Source: Rhabditoides inermis
Taxonomy: Eukaryota; Nematoda; Chromadorea; Rhabditida; Rhabditidae
DNA length: 64,000 nucleotides
Direction of reading: 5' to 3'
NCBI GenBank assembly: GCA_963966185.1
Contig: CAWZYM010000405.1
Span: forward strand, 663,501 to 727,500
Translations under genes and position numbers: made by a program
In this document: positions 52,589 to 63,343 of the stretch, one piece after another
Layout of the letters: each line of letters begins with the position of its first letter
Position numbering within the stretch: the stretch's first letter is position 1
The notes under the pieces: model-generated
What the model was told of the DNA's origin: nothing
The model's database searches: none
Seen by the model: only the letters and a program-made list of their open reading frames with translations

Positions 52589-54288
52589 GCTCATCGTCGA
52601 CCACCATCTGACGTGAATAGAAAGCCTCGAACAGGCCCGTATAATTCCGCATGTTGATCGCATTGAAAGTTTAAATAAGTGTGAGCGACAGGTTCCTTCA
52701 GAATTATCTTTTTACACCATCACAATGAGATGCGACTTTGGATGTCGTCCGCCCCTGCGCTCATCGTCGACCACCATCTGACGTGATTAGAAAGCCTCGA
52801 ACAGGCCCGCATAATTCCGCATGTTGATCGCATTGAAAGTTTAAATAAGTGTGAGCGACAGATTCCTTCAGAATTATCACTCTACACCATCACAATGAGA
52901 TGCGACTTTGGATGTCGTCCGCCCCTGCGCTCATCGTCGACCACCATCTGACGTGATTAGAAAGCCTCGAACAGGCCCGCATAATTCCGCATGTTGATCG
53001 CATTGAAAGTTTAAACAAGTGTGAGCGACAGGTTCCTTCAAAATTATCACTCTACACCATCACAATGAGATGCGACTTTGGATGTCGTCCGCCCCTGCGC
53101 TCATCGTCGACCACCATCTGACGTGAATAGAAAGCCTCGAACAGGCCCGCATATTGCTGCTTGTTCATCGCATTGAGGGTTTAATTAAGTGTGAGCGACA
53201 GGTTCCTTCAGAATTATCACTCTACACCATCACAATGAGATGCGACTTTGGATTTCGTCCGCCCCTGCGCTCATCGTCGACCACCATCTGACGTGAATAG
53301 AAAGCCTCGAACAGGCCCGCATAATTCCGCATGTTGATCGCATTGAAAGTTTAAAAAAGTGTGAGCGACAGGTTCCTTCAGAATTATCACTCTACACCAT
53401 CACAATGAGATGCGACTTTGGATGTCGTCCGCCCCTGCGCTCATCGTCGACCACCATCTGACGTGATTAGAAAGCCTCGAACAGGCCCGCATAATTCCGC
53501 ATGTTGATCGCATTGAAAGTTTAAATAAGTGTGAGCGACAGGTTCCTTCAGATTTATCACTCTACACCATCACAATGAGATGCGACTTTGGATGTCGTCC
53601 GCCCCTGCGCTCATCGTCGACCACCATCTGAGGTGAATAGAAAGCCCTGAACAGGCCCGCATATTGCTGCTCATTGATCGCATTGCAGATTTAGGTAAGT
53701 GTGAGCGACAGGTTCCTTCAGAATTATCACTCTACACCATCACAATGAGATGCGACTTTGGATGTCGTCCGCCCCTGCGCTCATCGTCGACCACCATCTG
53801 ACGTGATTAGAAAGCCTCGAACAGGCCTGCATAATTCCGCATGTTGATCGCATTGAGGGTTTAATTAAGTGTGAGCGATAGGTTCCTTCAGAATTATCAC
53901 TCTACACCATCACAATGAGATGCGACTTTGGATGTCGTCCGCCCCTGCGCTCATCGTCGACCACCATCTGACGTGATTAGAATGCCTCGAACAGGCCCGC
54001 ATAATTCCGCATGTTGATCGCATTGAAAGTTTAAATAAGTGTGAGCGACAGGTTCCTTCAGAATTATCACTCTACACCATCACAATGAGATGCGACTTTG
54101 GATTTCGTCCGCCCCTGCGCTCATCGTCGACCACCATCTGACGTGAATAGAAAGCCTCGAACAGGCCCGCATATTGCTGCTTGTTGATCGCACTGAGGGT
54201 TTAATTAAGTGTGAGCGACAGGTTCCTTCAGAATTATCACACTACACCATCACAATGAGATGCGACTTTGGATGTCGTCCGCCCCTGC
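52589..54288 (+). repeat. 1,700-bp ten-monomer block, copy 2
   Basis: Second copy of 50,205-51,904 with the same private marks in the same order. The next unit (54,289) lacks the GTAT present at 51,905 and has CCCGGATATTG. Confidence 0.88.
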
Positions 54289-55166
54289 GCTCATCGTCGA
54301 CCACCATCTGACGTGAATAGAAAGCCTCGAACAGGCCCGGATATTGCTGCTTGTTGATCGCATTGAGGGTTTAATTAAGTGTGAGCGACAGGTTCCTTCA
54401 GAATTATCACTCTACACCATCACAATGAGATGCGACTTTGGATTTCGTCCGCCCCTGCGCTCATCGTCGACCACCATCTGACGTGAATAGAAAGCCTCGA
54501 ACAGGCCCGCATAATTCCGCATGTTGATCGCATTGAAAGTTTAAAAAAGTGTGAGCGACAGGTTCCTTCAGATTTATCACTCTACACCATCACAATGAGA
54601 TGCGACTTTGGATGTCGTCCGCCCCTGCGCTCATCGTCGACCACCATCTGACGTGATTAGAAAGCCTCGAACAGGCCCGCATAATTCCGCATGTTGATCG
54701 CATTGAAAGTTTAAATAAGTGTGAGCGACAGGTTCCTTCAGAATTATCACTCTACACCATCACAATGAGATGCGACTTTGGATTTCGTCCGCCCCTGCGC
54801 TCATCGTCGACCACCATCTGACGTGAATAGAAAGCCTCGAACAGGCCCGCATATTGCTGCTTGTTGATCGCACTGAGGGTTTAATTAAGTGTGAGCGACA
54901 GGTTTCTTCAGAATTATCACTCTACACCATCACAATGAGATGCGACTTTGGATTTCGTCCGCCCCTGCGCTCATCGTCGACCACCATCTGACGTGAATAG
55001 AAAGCCTCGAACAGGCCCGCATAATTCCGCATGTTGATCGCATTGAAAATTTAAATAAGTGTGAGCGACAGGTTCCTTCAGAATTATCACTCTACACCAT
55101 CACAATGAGATGCGACTTTGGATGTCGTCCGCCCCTGCGCTCATCGTCGACCACCATCTGACGTGA

Positions 55167-55169
55167 TTA
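55167..55169. other. Target site duplication TTA, left copy
   Basis: TTA immediately precedes GGGGCCC. The matching right copy is at 55,520-55,522. An empty monomer has a single TTA at this place (unit positions 29-31 of T-type monomers). Confidence 0.85.
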
Positions 55170-55207
55170 GGGGCCCGACATACTTTTGTAGCGCGTGCGA
55201 TTCGCCA
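55170..55207 (+). repeat. Left terminal inverted repeat of the MITE
   Basis: Thirty-eight bases beginning GGGGCCCGACATAC and ending GATTCGCCA. They pair with 55,483-55,519 with one difference, a run of four T here against three at the other end. Confidence 0.9.
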
Positions 55208-55220
55208 CCTCTCTCTGTGT

Positions 55221-55266
55221 AAAAGTCGCCAGCATTGTAGCTCGCGCAAAGTGCACTGGCGACTTT
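55221..55266. repeat. MITE subterminal inverted repeat (AGTCGCCAG / CTGGCGACT)
   Basis: AGTCGCCAG at 55,224-55,232 pairs with CTGGCGACT at 55,256-55,264 across a 23-base loop. The same nonamer recurs in plus orientation near 55,320 and 55,335 and in minus orientation near 55,436-55,444. Repeated subterminal motifs are typical transposase-binding sites in DNA transposons; that role is inferred here. Confidence 0.7.
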
Positions 55267-55297
55267 CAAAGTAGCCAGCACATACTCGCGCGCGAAA

Positions 55298-55311
55298 TGT
55301 AGCCGGCTACA
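55298..55311. repeat. Perfect 14-bp palindrome in the MITE interior
   Basis: TGTAGCCGGCTACA is its own reverse complement. It lies slightly left of the element centre and uses the same GTAGC core seen in the terminal repeats. Confidence 0.85.
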
Positions 55312-55482
55312 ATGTGAAAAGTCGCCAGCTACAAAGTCGCCAGCAAAGTCGCTCGCGTATTTCGCTGTTAGCGTGGCGACAATTCGCCAGGCGCGGCGCG
55401 GGCTACTTTTTTCAATTGTAGCCAGCGCCTCTTCGCTGGCGACTTTTGAAATGTAGCTCGGCTATTTTCAAATCGCGCGCGC

Positions 55483-55519
55483 TGGCGAATCGCACGCGCT
55501 ACAAAGTATGTCGGGCCCC
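55483..55519 (-). repeat. Right terminal inverted repeat of the MITE
   Basis: Thirty-seven bases. The reverse complement begins GGGGCCCGACATACTTTG and matches the left end apart from a one-base length difference in the T run. Confidence 0.9.
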
Positions 55520-55522
55520 TTA
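55520..55522. other. Target site duplication TTA, right copy
   Basis: TTA immediately follows the terminal GGGCCCC, after which the monomer resumes with GAAAGCCTCG. Confidence 0.85.
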
Positions 55523-56511
55523 GAAAGCCTCGAACAGGCCCGCATAATTCCGCATGTTGATCGCATTGAAAGTTTAAATAAGTGTGAGCGACAGGTTCCT
55601 TCAGAATCATCACTCTACACCATCACAATGAGATGCGACTTTGGATGTCGTCCGCCCCTGCGCTCATCGTCGACCACCATCTGAGGTGAATAGAAAGCCC
55701 TGAACAGGCCCGCATATTGCTGCTCATTGATCGCATTGAAGATTTAGGTAAGTGTGAGCGACAGGTTCCTTCAGAATTATCACTCTACACCATCACAATG
55801 AGATGCGACTTTGGATGTCGTCCGCCCCTGCGCTCATCGTCGACCACCATCTGACGTGATTAGAAAGCCTCGAACAGGCCTGCATAATTCCGCATGTTGA
55901 TCGCATTGAGGGTTTAATTAAGTGTGAGCGATAGGTTCCTTCAGAATTATCACTCTACACCATCACAATGAGATGCGACTTTGGATGTCGTCCGCCCCTG
56001 CGCTCATCGTCGACCACCATCTGACGTGATTAGAAAGCCTCGAACAGGCCCGCATAATTCCGCATGTTGATCGCATTGAAAGTTTAAATAAGTGTGAGCG
56101 ACAGGTTCCTTCAGAATTATCACTCTACACCATCACAATGAGATGCGACTTTGGATGTCGTCCGCCCCTGCGCTCATCGTCGACCACCATCTGACGTGAT
56201 TAGAAAGCCTCGAACAGGCCTGCATAATTCCGCATGTTGATCGCATTGAGGGTTTAATTAAGTGTGAGCGATAGGTTCCTTCAGAATTATCACTCTACAC
56301 CATCACAATGAGATGCGACTTTGGATGTCGTCCGCCCCTGCGCTCATCGTCGACCACCATCTGACGTGATTAGAAAGCCTCGAACAGGCCCGCATAATTC
56401 CGCATGTTGATCGCATTGAAAGTTTAAATAAGTGTGAGCGACAGGTTCCTTCAGAATTATCACACTACACCATCACAATGAGATGCGACTTTGGATTTCG
56501 TCCGCCCCTGC

Positions 56512-56685
56512 GCTCATCGTCGACCACCATCTGACGTGAATAGAAAGCCTCGAACAGGCCCGCATTATGCTGCTTGTTGATCGCATTGAGAGTTTAATTA
56601 AGTGTGAGCGACAGGTTCCTTCAGAATTATGTATCACTCTACACCATCACAATGAGATGCGACTTTGGATTTCGTCCGCCCCTGC
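56512..56685 (+). repeat. Monomer family J, 174 bp (GCATTATGCTGC)
   Basis: J is like the GAGAGT form of G but reads GCATTATGCTGC instead of GCATATTGCTGC, an AT/TA swap. It is confined to the right end of the window: 56,512, 57,706, 57,880 (170 bp, lacks GTAT), 58,560, 60,264, 61,972, 62,826, 63,170, 63,344 and 63,688. This restriction suggests recent local origin and spread. Copies at 61,972 and 62,826 share a private AGCGTCG. Confidence 0.85.
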
Positions 56686-56855
56686 GCTCATCGTCGACCA
56701 CCATCTGACGTGAATAGAAAGCCTCGAACAGGCCCGCATAATTCCGCATGTTGATCGCATTGAAAGTTTAAATAAGTGTGAGCGACAGGTTCCTTCAGAA
56801 TTATCACTTCACACCATCACAATGAGATGCGACTTTGGATGTCGTCCGCCCCTGC

Positions 56856-57705
56856 GCTCATCGTCGACCACCATCTGACGTGATTAGAAAGCCTCGAACA
56901 GGCCCGCATAATTCCGCATGTTGATCGCATTGAAAGTTTAAACAAGTGTGAGCGACAGGTTCCTTCAAAATTATCACTCTACACCATCACAATGAGATGC
57001 GACTTTGGATGTCGTCCGCCCCTGCGCTCATCGTCGACCACCATCTGACGTGATTAGAAAGCCTCGAACAGGCCCGCATAATTCCGCATGTTGATCGCAT
57101 TGAAAGTTTAAATAAGTGTGAGCGACAGGTTCCTTCAGAATTATCACTCTACACCATCACAATGAGATGCGACTTTGGATGTCGTCCGCCCCTGCGCTCA
57201 TCGTCGACCACCATCTGACGTGAATAGAAAGCCTCGAACAGGCCCGCATATTGCTGTTTGTTGATCGCACTGAGGGTTTAATTAAGTGTGAGCGACAGGT
57301 TCCTTCAGAATTATCACTCTACACCATCACAATGAGATGCGACTTTGGATTTCGTCCGCCCCTGCGCTCATCGTCGACCACCATCTGACGTGAATAGAAA
57401 GCCTCGAACAGGCCCGCATAACTCCGCATGTTGATCGCATTGAAAGTTTAAATAAATGTGAGCGACAGGTTTCTTCAGAATTATCACTCTACACCATCAC
57501 AATGAGATGCGACTTTGGATTTCGTCCGCCCCTGCGCTCATCGTCGACCACCATCTGACGTGAATAGAAAGCCTCGAACAGGCCCGCATAATTCCGCATG
57601 TTGATCGCATTGAAAATTTAAATAAGTGTGAGCGACAGGTTCCTTCAGAATTATCACTCTACACCATCACAATGAGATGCGACTTTGGATTTCGTCCGCC
57701 CCTGC
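56856..57705 (+). repeat. 850-bp five-monomer block E-B-C-B-B, copy 1
   Basis: Marks: C unit with GCTGTTTG, B unit with GCATAACTCC and AAATGTGAGC, B unit with GAAAATT. All recur at 58,734-59,583, 1,878 bp later (11 monomers plus two GTAT). A shorter derivative (E, C, B) is at 58,050-58,559. Confidence 0.85.
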
Positions 57706-58733
57706 GCTCATCGTCGACCACCATCTGACGTGAATAGAAAGCCTCGAACAGGCCCGCATTATGCTGCTTGTTGATCGCATTGAGAGTTTAATTAAGTGTG
57801 AGCGACAGGTTCCTTCAGAATTATGTATCACTCTACACCATCACAATGAGATGCGACTTTGGATTTCGTCCGCCCCTGCGCTCATCGTCGACCACCATCT
57901 GACGTGAATAGAAAGCCTCGAACAGGCCCGCATTATGCTGCTTGTTGATCGCATTGAGAGTTTAATTAAGTGTGAGCGACAGGTTCCTTCAGAATTATCA
58001 CTCTACACCATCACAATGAGATGCGACTTTGGATTTCGTCTTCCACTGCGCTCATCGTCGACCACCATCTGACGTGATTAGAAAGCCTCGAACAGGCCCG
58101 CATAATTCCGCATGTTGATCGCATTGAAAGTTTAAACAAGTGTGAGCGACAGGTTCCTTCAAAATTATCACTCTACACCATCACAATGAGATGCGACTTT
58201 GGATGTCGTCCGCCCCTGCGCTCATCGTCGACCACCATCTGACGTGATTAGAAAGCCTCGAACAGGCCCGCATATTGCTGTTTGTTGATCGCACTGAGGG
58301 TTTAATTAAGTGTGAGCGACAGGTTCCTTCAGAATTATCACTCTACACCATCACAATGAGATGCGACTTTGGATTTCGTCCGCCCCTGCGCTCATCGTCG
58401 ACCACCATCTGACGTGAATAGAAAGCCTCGAACAGGCCCGCATAATTCCGCATGTTGATCGCATTGAAAATTTAAATAAGTGTGAGCGACAGGTTCCTTC
58501 AGAATTATCACTCTACACCATCACAATGAGATGCGACTTTGGATTTCGTCCGCCCCTGCGCTCATCGTCGACCACCATCTGACGTGAATAGAAAGCCTCG
58601 AACAGGCCCGCATTATGCTGCTTGTTGATCGCATTGAGAGTTTAATTAAGTGTGAGCGACAGGTTCCTTCAGAATTATGTATCACTCTACACCATCACAA
58701 TGAGATGCGACTTTGGATTTCGTCCGCCCCTGC

Positions 58734-59583
58734 GCTCATCGTCGACCACCATCTGACGTGATTAGAAAGCCTCGAACAGGCCCGCATAATTCCGCATGTT
58801 GATCGCATTGAAAGTTTAAACAAGTGTGAGCGACAGGTTCCTTCAAAATTATCACTCTACACCATCACAATGAGATGCGACTTTGGATGTCGTCCGCCCC
58901 TGCGCTCATCGTCGACCACCATCTGACGTGATTAGAAAGCCTCGAACAGGCCCGCATAATTCCGCATGTTGATCGCATTGAAAGTTTAAATAAGTGTGAG
59001 CGACAGGTTCCTTCAGAATTATCACTCTACACCATCACAATGAGATGCGACTTTGGATGTCGTCCGCCCCTGCGCTCATCGTCGACCACCATCTGACGTG
59101 AATAGAAAGCCTCGAACAGGCCCGCATATTGCTGTTTGTTGATCGCACTGAGGGTTTAATTAAGTGTGAGCGACAGGTTCCTTCAGAATTATCACTCTAC
59201 ACCATCACAATGAGATGCGACTTTGGATTTCGTCCGCCCCTGCGCTCATCGTCGACCACCATCTGACGTGAATAGAAAGCCTCGAACAGGCCCGCATAAC
59301 TCCGCATGTTGATCGCATTGAAAGTTTAAATAAATGTGAGCGACAGGTTTCTTCAGAATTATCACTCTACACCATCACAATGAGATGCGACTTTGGATTT
59401 CGTCCGCCCCTGCGCTCATCGTCGACCACCATCTGACGTGAATAGAAAGCCTCGAACAGGCCCGCATAATTCCGCATGTTGATCGCATTGAAAATTTAAA
59501 TAAGTGTGAGCGACAGGTTCCTTCAGAATTATCACTCTACACCATCACAATGAGATGCGACTTTGGATGTCGTCCGCCCCTGC
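58734..59583 (+). repeat. 850-bp five-monomer block E-B-C-B-B, copy 2
   Basis: Second copy of 56,856-57,705 with the same private marks, directly upstream of the empty MITE site. Confidence 0.85.
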
Positions 59584-59753
59584 GCTCATCGTCGACCACC
59601 ATCTGACGTGATTAGAAAGCCTCGAACAGGCCCGCATAATTCCGCATGTTGATCGCATTGAAAGTTTAAATAAGTGTGAGCGACAGGTTCCTTCAGAATC
59701 ATCACTCTACACCATCACAATGAGATGCGACTTTGGATGTCGTCCGCCCCTGC
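59584..59753 (+). repeat. Empty paralogue of the MITE insertion site
   Basis: This B unit has the uncommon GAATCATC mark, is preceded by B with GAAAATT (59,414) and followed by D with AGGTGAAT (59,754) and a Bg unit with GCGATAGG (59,924), as around the insertion at 55,139. It has a single TTA and no element. Excluding the insertion, the spacing is 4,092 bp, or 24 monomers plus three GTAT, which fits the intervening units. Confidence 0.82.
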
Positions 59754-60947
59754 GCTCATCGTCGACCACCATCTGAGGTGAATAGAAAGCCCTGAACAGG
59801 CCCGCATATTGCTGCTCATTGATCGCATTGAAGATTTAGGTAAGTGTGAGCGACAGGTTCCTTCAGAATTATCACTCTACACCATCACAATGAGATGCGA
59901 CTTTGGATGTCGTCCGCCCCTGCGCTCATCGTCGACGACCATCTGACGTGATTAGAAAGCCTCGAACAGGCCTGCATAATTCCGCATGTTGATCGCATTG
60001 AGGGTTTAATTAAGTGTGAGCGATAGGTTCCTTCAGAATTATCACTCTACACCATCACAATGAGATGCGACTTTGGATGTCGTCCGCCCCTGCGCTCATC
60101 GTCGACCACCATCTGACGTGATTAGAAAGCCTCGAACAGGCCCGCATAATTCCGCATGTTGATCGCATTGAAAGTTTAAATAAGTGTGAGCGACAGGTTC
60201 CTTCAGAATTATCACACTACACCATCACAATGAGATGCGACTTTGGATTTCGTCCGCCCCTGCGCTCATCGTCGACCACCATCTGACGTGAATAGAAAGC
60301 CTCGAACAGGCCCGCATTATGCTGCTTGTTGATCGCATTGAGAGTTTAATTAAGTGTGAGCGACAGGTTCCTTCAGAATTATGTATCACTCTACACCATC
60401 ACAATGAGATGCGACTTTGGATTTCGTCCGCCCCTGCGCTCATCGTCGACCACCATCTGACGTGAATAGAAAGCCTCGAACAGGCCCGCATAATTCCGCA
60501 TGTTGATCGCATTGAAAGTTTAAATAAGTGTGAGCGACAGGTTCCTTCAGAATTATCACTTCACACCATCACAATGAGATGCGACTTTGGATGTCGTCCG
60601 CCCCTGCGCTCATCGTCGACCACCATCTGACGTGATTAGAAAGCCTCGAACAGGCCCGCATAATTCCGCATGTTGATCGCATTGAAAGTTTAAATAAGTG
60701 TGAGCGACAGATTCCTTCAGAATTATCACTCTATACCATCACAATGAGATGCGACTTTGGATGTCGTCCGCCCCTGCGCTCATCGTCGACCACCATCTGA
60801 CGTGATTAGAAAGCCTCGAACAGGCCCGCATAATTCCGCATGTTGATCGCATTGAAAGTTTAAACAAGTGTGAGCGACAGGTTCCTTCAAAATTATCACT
60901 CTACACCATCACAATGAGATGCGACTTTGGATGTCGTCCGCCCCTGC

Positions 60948-61117
60948 GCTCATCGTCGACCACCATCTGACGTGATTAGAAAGCCTCGAACAGGCCCGCA
61001 TATTGCTGCTCATTGATCGCATTGAAGATTTAGGTAAGTGTGAGCGACAGGTTCCTTCAGAATTATCACTCTACACCATCACAATGAGATGCGACTTTGG
61101 ATGTCGTCCGCCCCTGC
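60948..61117 (+). repeat. Hybrid monomer B/D
   Basis: The first part is B (T at position 29, AAGCCTCGAACAGG instead of the D-specific AGCCCTGAAC), then the D window GCTGCTCATTG and GATTTAGGTAAG. It is the only D-type unit in the window with the non-D left flank. Confidence 0.8.
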
Positions 61118-61461
61118 GCTCATCGTCGACGACCATCTGACGTGATTAGAAAGCCTCGAACAGGCCCGCATAATTCCGCATGTTGATCGCATTGAAAGTT
61201 TAAATAAGTGTGAGCGACAGGTTCCTTCAGAATTATCACACTACACCATCACAATGAGATGCGACATTGGATTTCGTCCGCCCCTGCGCTCATCGTCGAC
61301 CACCATCTGACGTGAATAGAAAGCCTCGAACAGGCCCGCATATTGCTGCTTGTTGATCGCATTGAGAGTTTAATTAAGTGTGAGCGACAGGTTCCTTCAG
61401 AATTATGTATCACTCTACACCATCACAATGAGATGCGACTTTGGATTTCGTCCGCCCCTGC

Positions 61462-62315
61462 GCTCATCGTCGACCACCATCTGACGTGAATAGAAAGCCT
61501 CGAACAGGCCCGCATAATTCCGCATGTTGATCGCATTGAAAGTTTAAATAAGTGTGAGCGACAGGTTCCTTCAGATTTATCACTCTACACCATCACAATG
61601 AGATGCGACTTTGGATGTCGTCCGCCCCTGCGCTCATCGTCGACCACCATCTGACGTGATTAGAAAGCCTCGAACAGGCCCGCATAATTCCGCATGTTGA
61701 TCGCATTGAAAGTTTAAATAAGTGTGAGCGACAGGTTCCTTCAGATTTATCACTCTACACCATCACAATGAGATGCGACTTTGGATGTCGTCCGCCCCTG
61801 CGCTCATCGTCGACCACCATCTGACGTGATTAGAAAGCCTCGAACAGGCCCGCATAATTCCGCATGTTGATCGCATTGAAAGTTTAAATAAGTGTGAGCG
61901 ACAGGTTCCTTCAGATTTATCACTCTACACCATCACAATGAGATGCGACTTTGGATGTCGTCCGCCCCTGCGCTCATCGTCGACCACCATCTGACGTGAA
62001 TAGAAAGCGTCGAACAGGCCCGCATTATGCTGCTTGTTGATCGCATTGAGAGTTTAATTAAGTGTGAGCGACAGGTTCCTTCAGAATTATGTATCACTCT
62101 ACACCATCACAATGAGATGCGACTTTGGATTTCGTCCGCCCCTGCGCTCATCGTCGACCACCATCTGACGTGAATAGAAAGCCTCGAACAGGCCCGCATA
62201 ATTCCGCATGTTGATCGCATTGAAAGTTTAAATAAGTGTGAGCGACAGGTTCCTTCAGAATTATCACTTCACACCATCACAATGAGATGCGACTTTGGAT
62301 GTCGTCCGCCCCTGC
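61462..62315 (+). repeat. 854-bp five-monomer repeat, copy 1
   Basis: Order: B, B, B (all with CAGATTTATC), J with AGCGTCG, then B (with TCACTTCACACC). The first four units recur from 62,316, so the repeat length is 854 bp (four monomers of 170 and one of 174). Confidence 0.83.
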
Positions 62316-62999
62316 GCTCATCGTCGACCACCATCTGACGTGAATAGAAAGCCTCGAACAGGCCCGCATAATTCCGCATGTTGATCGCATTGAAAGTTTA
62401 AATAAGTGTGAGCGACAGGTTCCTTCAGATTTATCACTCTACACCATCACAATGAGATGCGACTTTGGATGTCGTCCGCCCCTGCGCTCATCGTCGACCA
62501 CCATCTGACGTGATTAGAAAGCCTCGAACAGGCCCGCATAATTCCGCATGTTGATCGCATTGAAAGTTTAAATAAGTGTGAGCGACAGGTTCCTTCAGAT
62601 TTATCACTCTACACCATCACAATGAGATGCGACTTTGGATGTCGTCCGCCCCTGCGCTCATCGTCGACCACCATCTGACGTGATTAGAAAGCCTCGAACA
62701 GGCCCGCATAATTCCGCATGTTGATCGCATTGAAAGTTTAAATAAGTGTGAGCGACAGGTTCCTTCAGATTTATCACTCTACACCATCACAATGAGATGC
62801 GACTTTGGATGTCGTCCGCCCCTGCGCTCATCGTCGACCACCATCTGACGTGAATAGAAAGCGTCGAACAGGCCCGCATTATGCTGCTTGTTGATCGCAT
62901 TGAGAGTTTAATTAAGTGTGAGCGACAGGTTCCTTCAGAATTATGTATCACTCTACACCATCACAATGAGATGCGACTTTGGATTTCGTCCGCCCCTGC
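62316..62999 (+). repeat. 854-bp repeat, partial copy 2
   Basis: B, B, B (CAGATTTATC) and J (AGCGTCG, 62,826). The next unit, at 63,000, has TATACC and not the TCACTTCACACC mark, so the repeat ends after four units. Confidence 0.8.
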
Positions 63000-63343
63000 G
63001 CTCATCGTCGACCACCATCTGACGTGAATAGAAAGCCTCGAACAGGCCCGCATAATTCCGCATGTTGATCGCATTGAAAGTTTAAATAAGTGTGAGCGAC
63101 AGGTTCCTTCAGAATTATCACTCTATACCATCACAATGAGATGCGACTTTGGATTTCGTCCGCCCCTGCGCTCATCGTCGACCACCATCTGACGTGAATA
63201 GAAAGCCTCGAACAGGCCCGCATTATGCTGCTTGTTGATCGCATTGAGAGTTTAATTAAGTGTGAGCGACAGGTTCCTTCAGAATTATGTATCACTCTAC
63301 ACCATCACAATGAGATGCGACTTTGGATTTCGTCCGCCCCTGC

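Larger units (their letters stand above)
55170..55519. mobile_element. 350-bp MITE, Tourist-like (PIF/Harbinger type), inside a satellite monomer
   Basis: This is the only non-satellite DNA in the window. It interrupts the monomer that starts at 55,139, between unit positions 31 and 32. Removing 55,170-55,519 and one copy of TTA restores a normal monomer (GTGATTAGAAAGCC). The ends are inverted repeats of 37-38 bp starting GGGGCCCGACATACTT, with TTA on both sides. PIF/Harbinger elements and their Tourist MITEs typically have 3-bp TWA target duplications and G/C-rich TIR ends, so that superfamily is the best fit. The interior has no transposase or defensible ORF. It is rich in GTAGC, CGCCAGC and CGCGCG motifs in both orientations and would fold extensively. 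The near-perfect ends and target duplication suggest a young insertion. A TTAG duplication is possible but leaves asymmetric ends, so TTA is preferred. Confidence 0.85.
55139..55661 (+). repeat. Satellite monomer split by the MITE
   Basis: This is a B monomer with T at position 29 and GAATCATC in place of GAATTATC. It spans 523 bases: 170 of satellite plus 350 of element plus 3 of target duplication. The neighbours (C, then B with GAAAATT before; D with AGGTGAAT after) and the GAATCATC mark match the intact unit at 59,584-59,753. Confidence 0.92.

Noticed and set aside
55171..55519. CACTA-type or 4-bp (TTAG) target duplication interpretation of the insertion
   Set aside because: The ends are GGGGCCC, not CACTA/CACTG. 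A TTAG duplication would leave one end a base shorter than the other, whereas TTA gives symmetric ends and restores the monomer.
55368..55613. An 81-codon open frame on the minus strand
   Set aside because: It starts in satellite sequence, at an ATG created by the GAATCATC variant, and runs into the MITE only because the insertion removes the stop codon found in uninterrupted monomers. It joins two unrelated non-coding sequences, has no recognisable domain and no conserved counterpart at 59,584. It is a chance frame.
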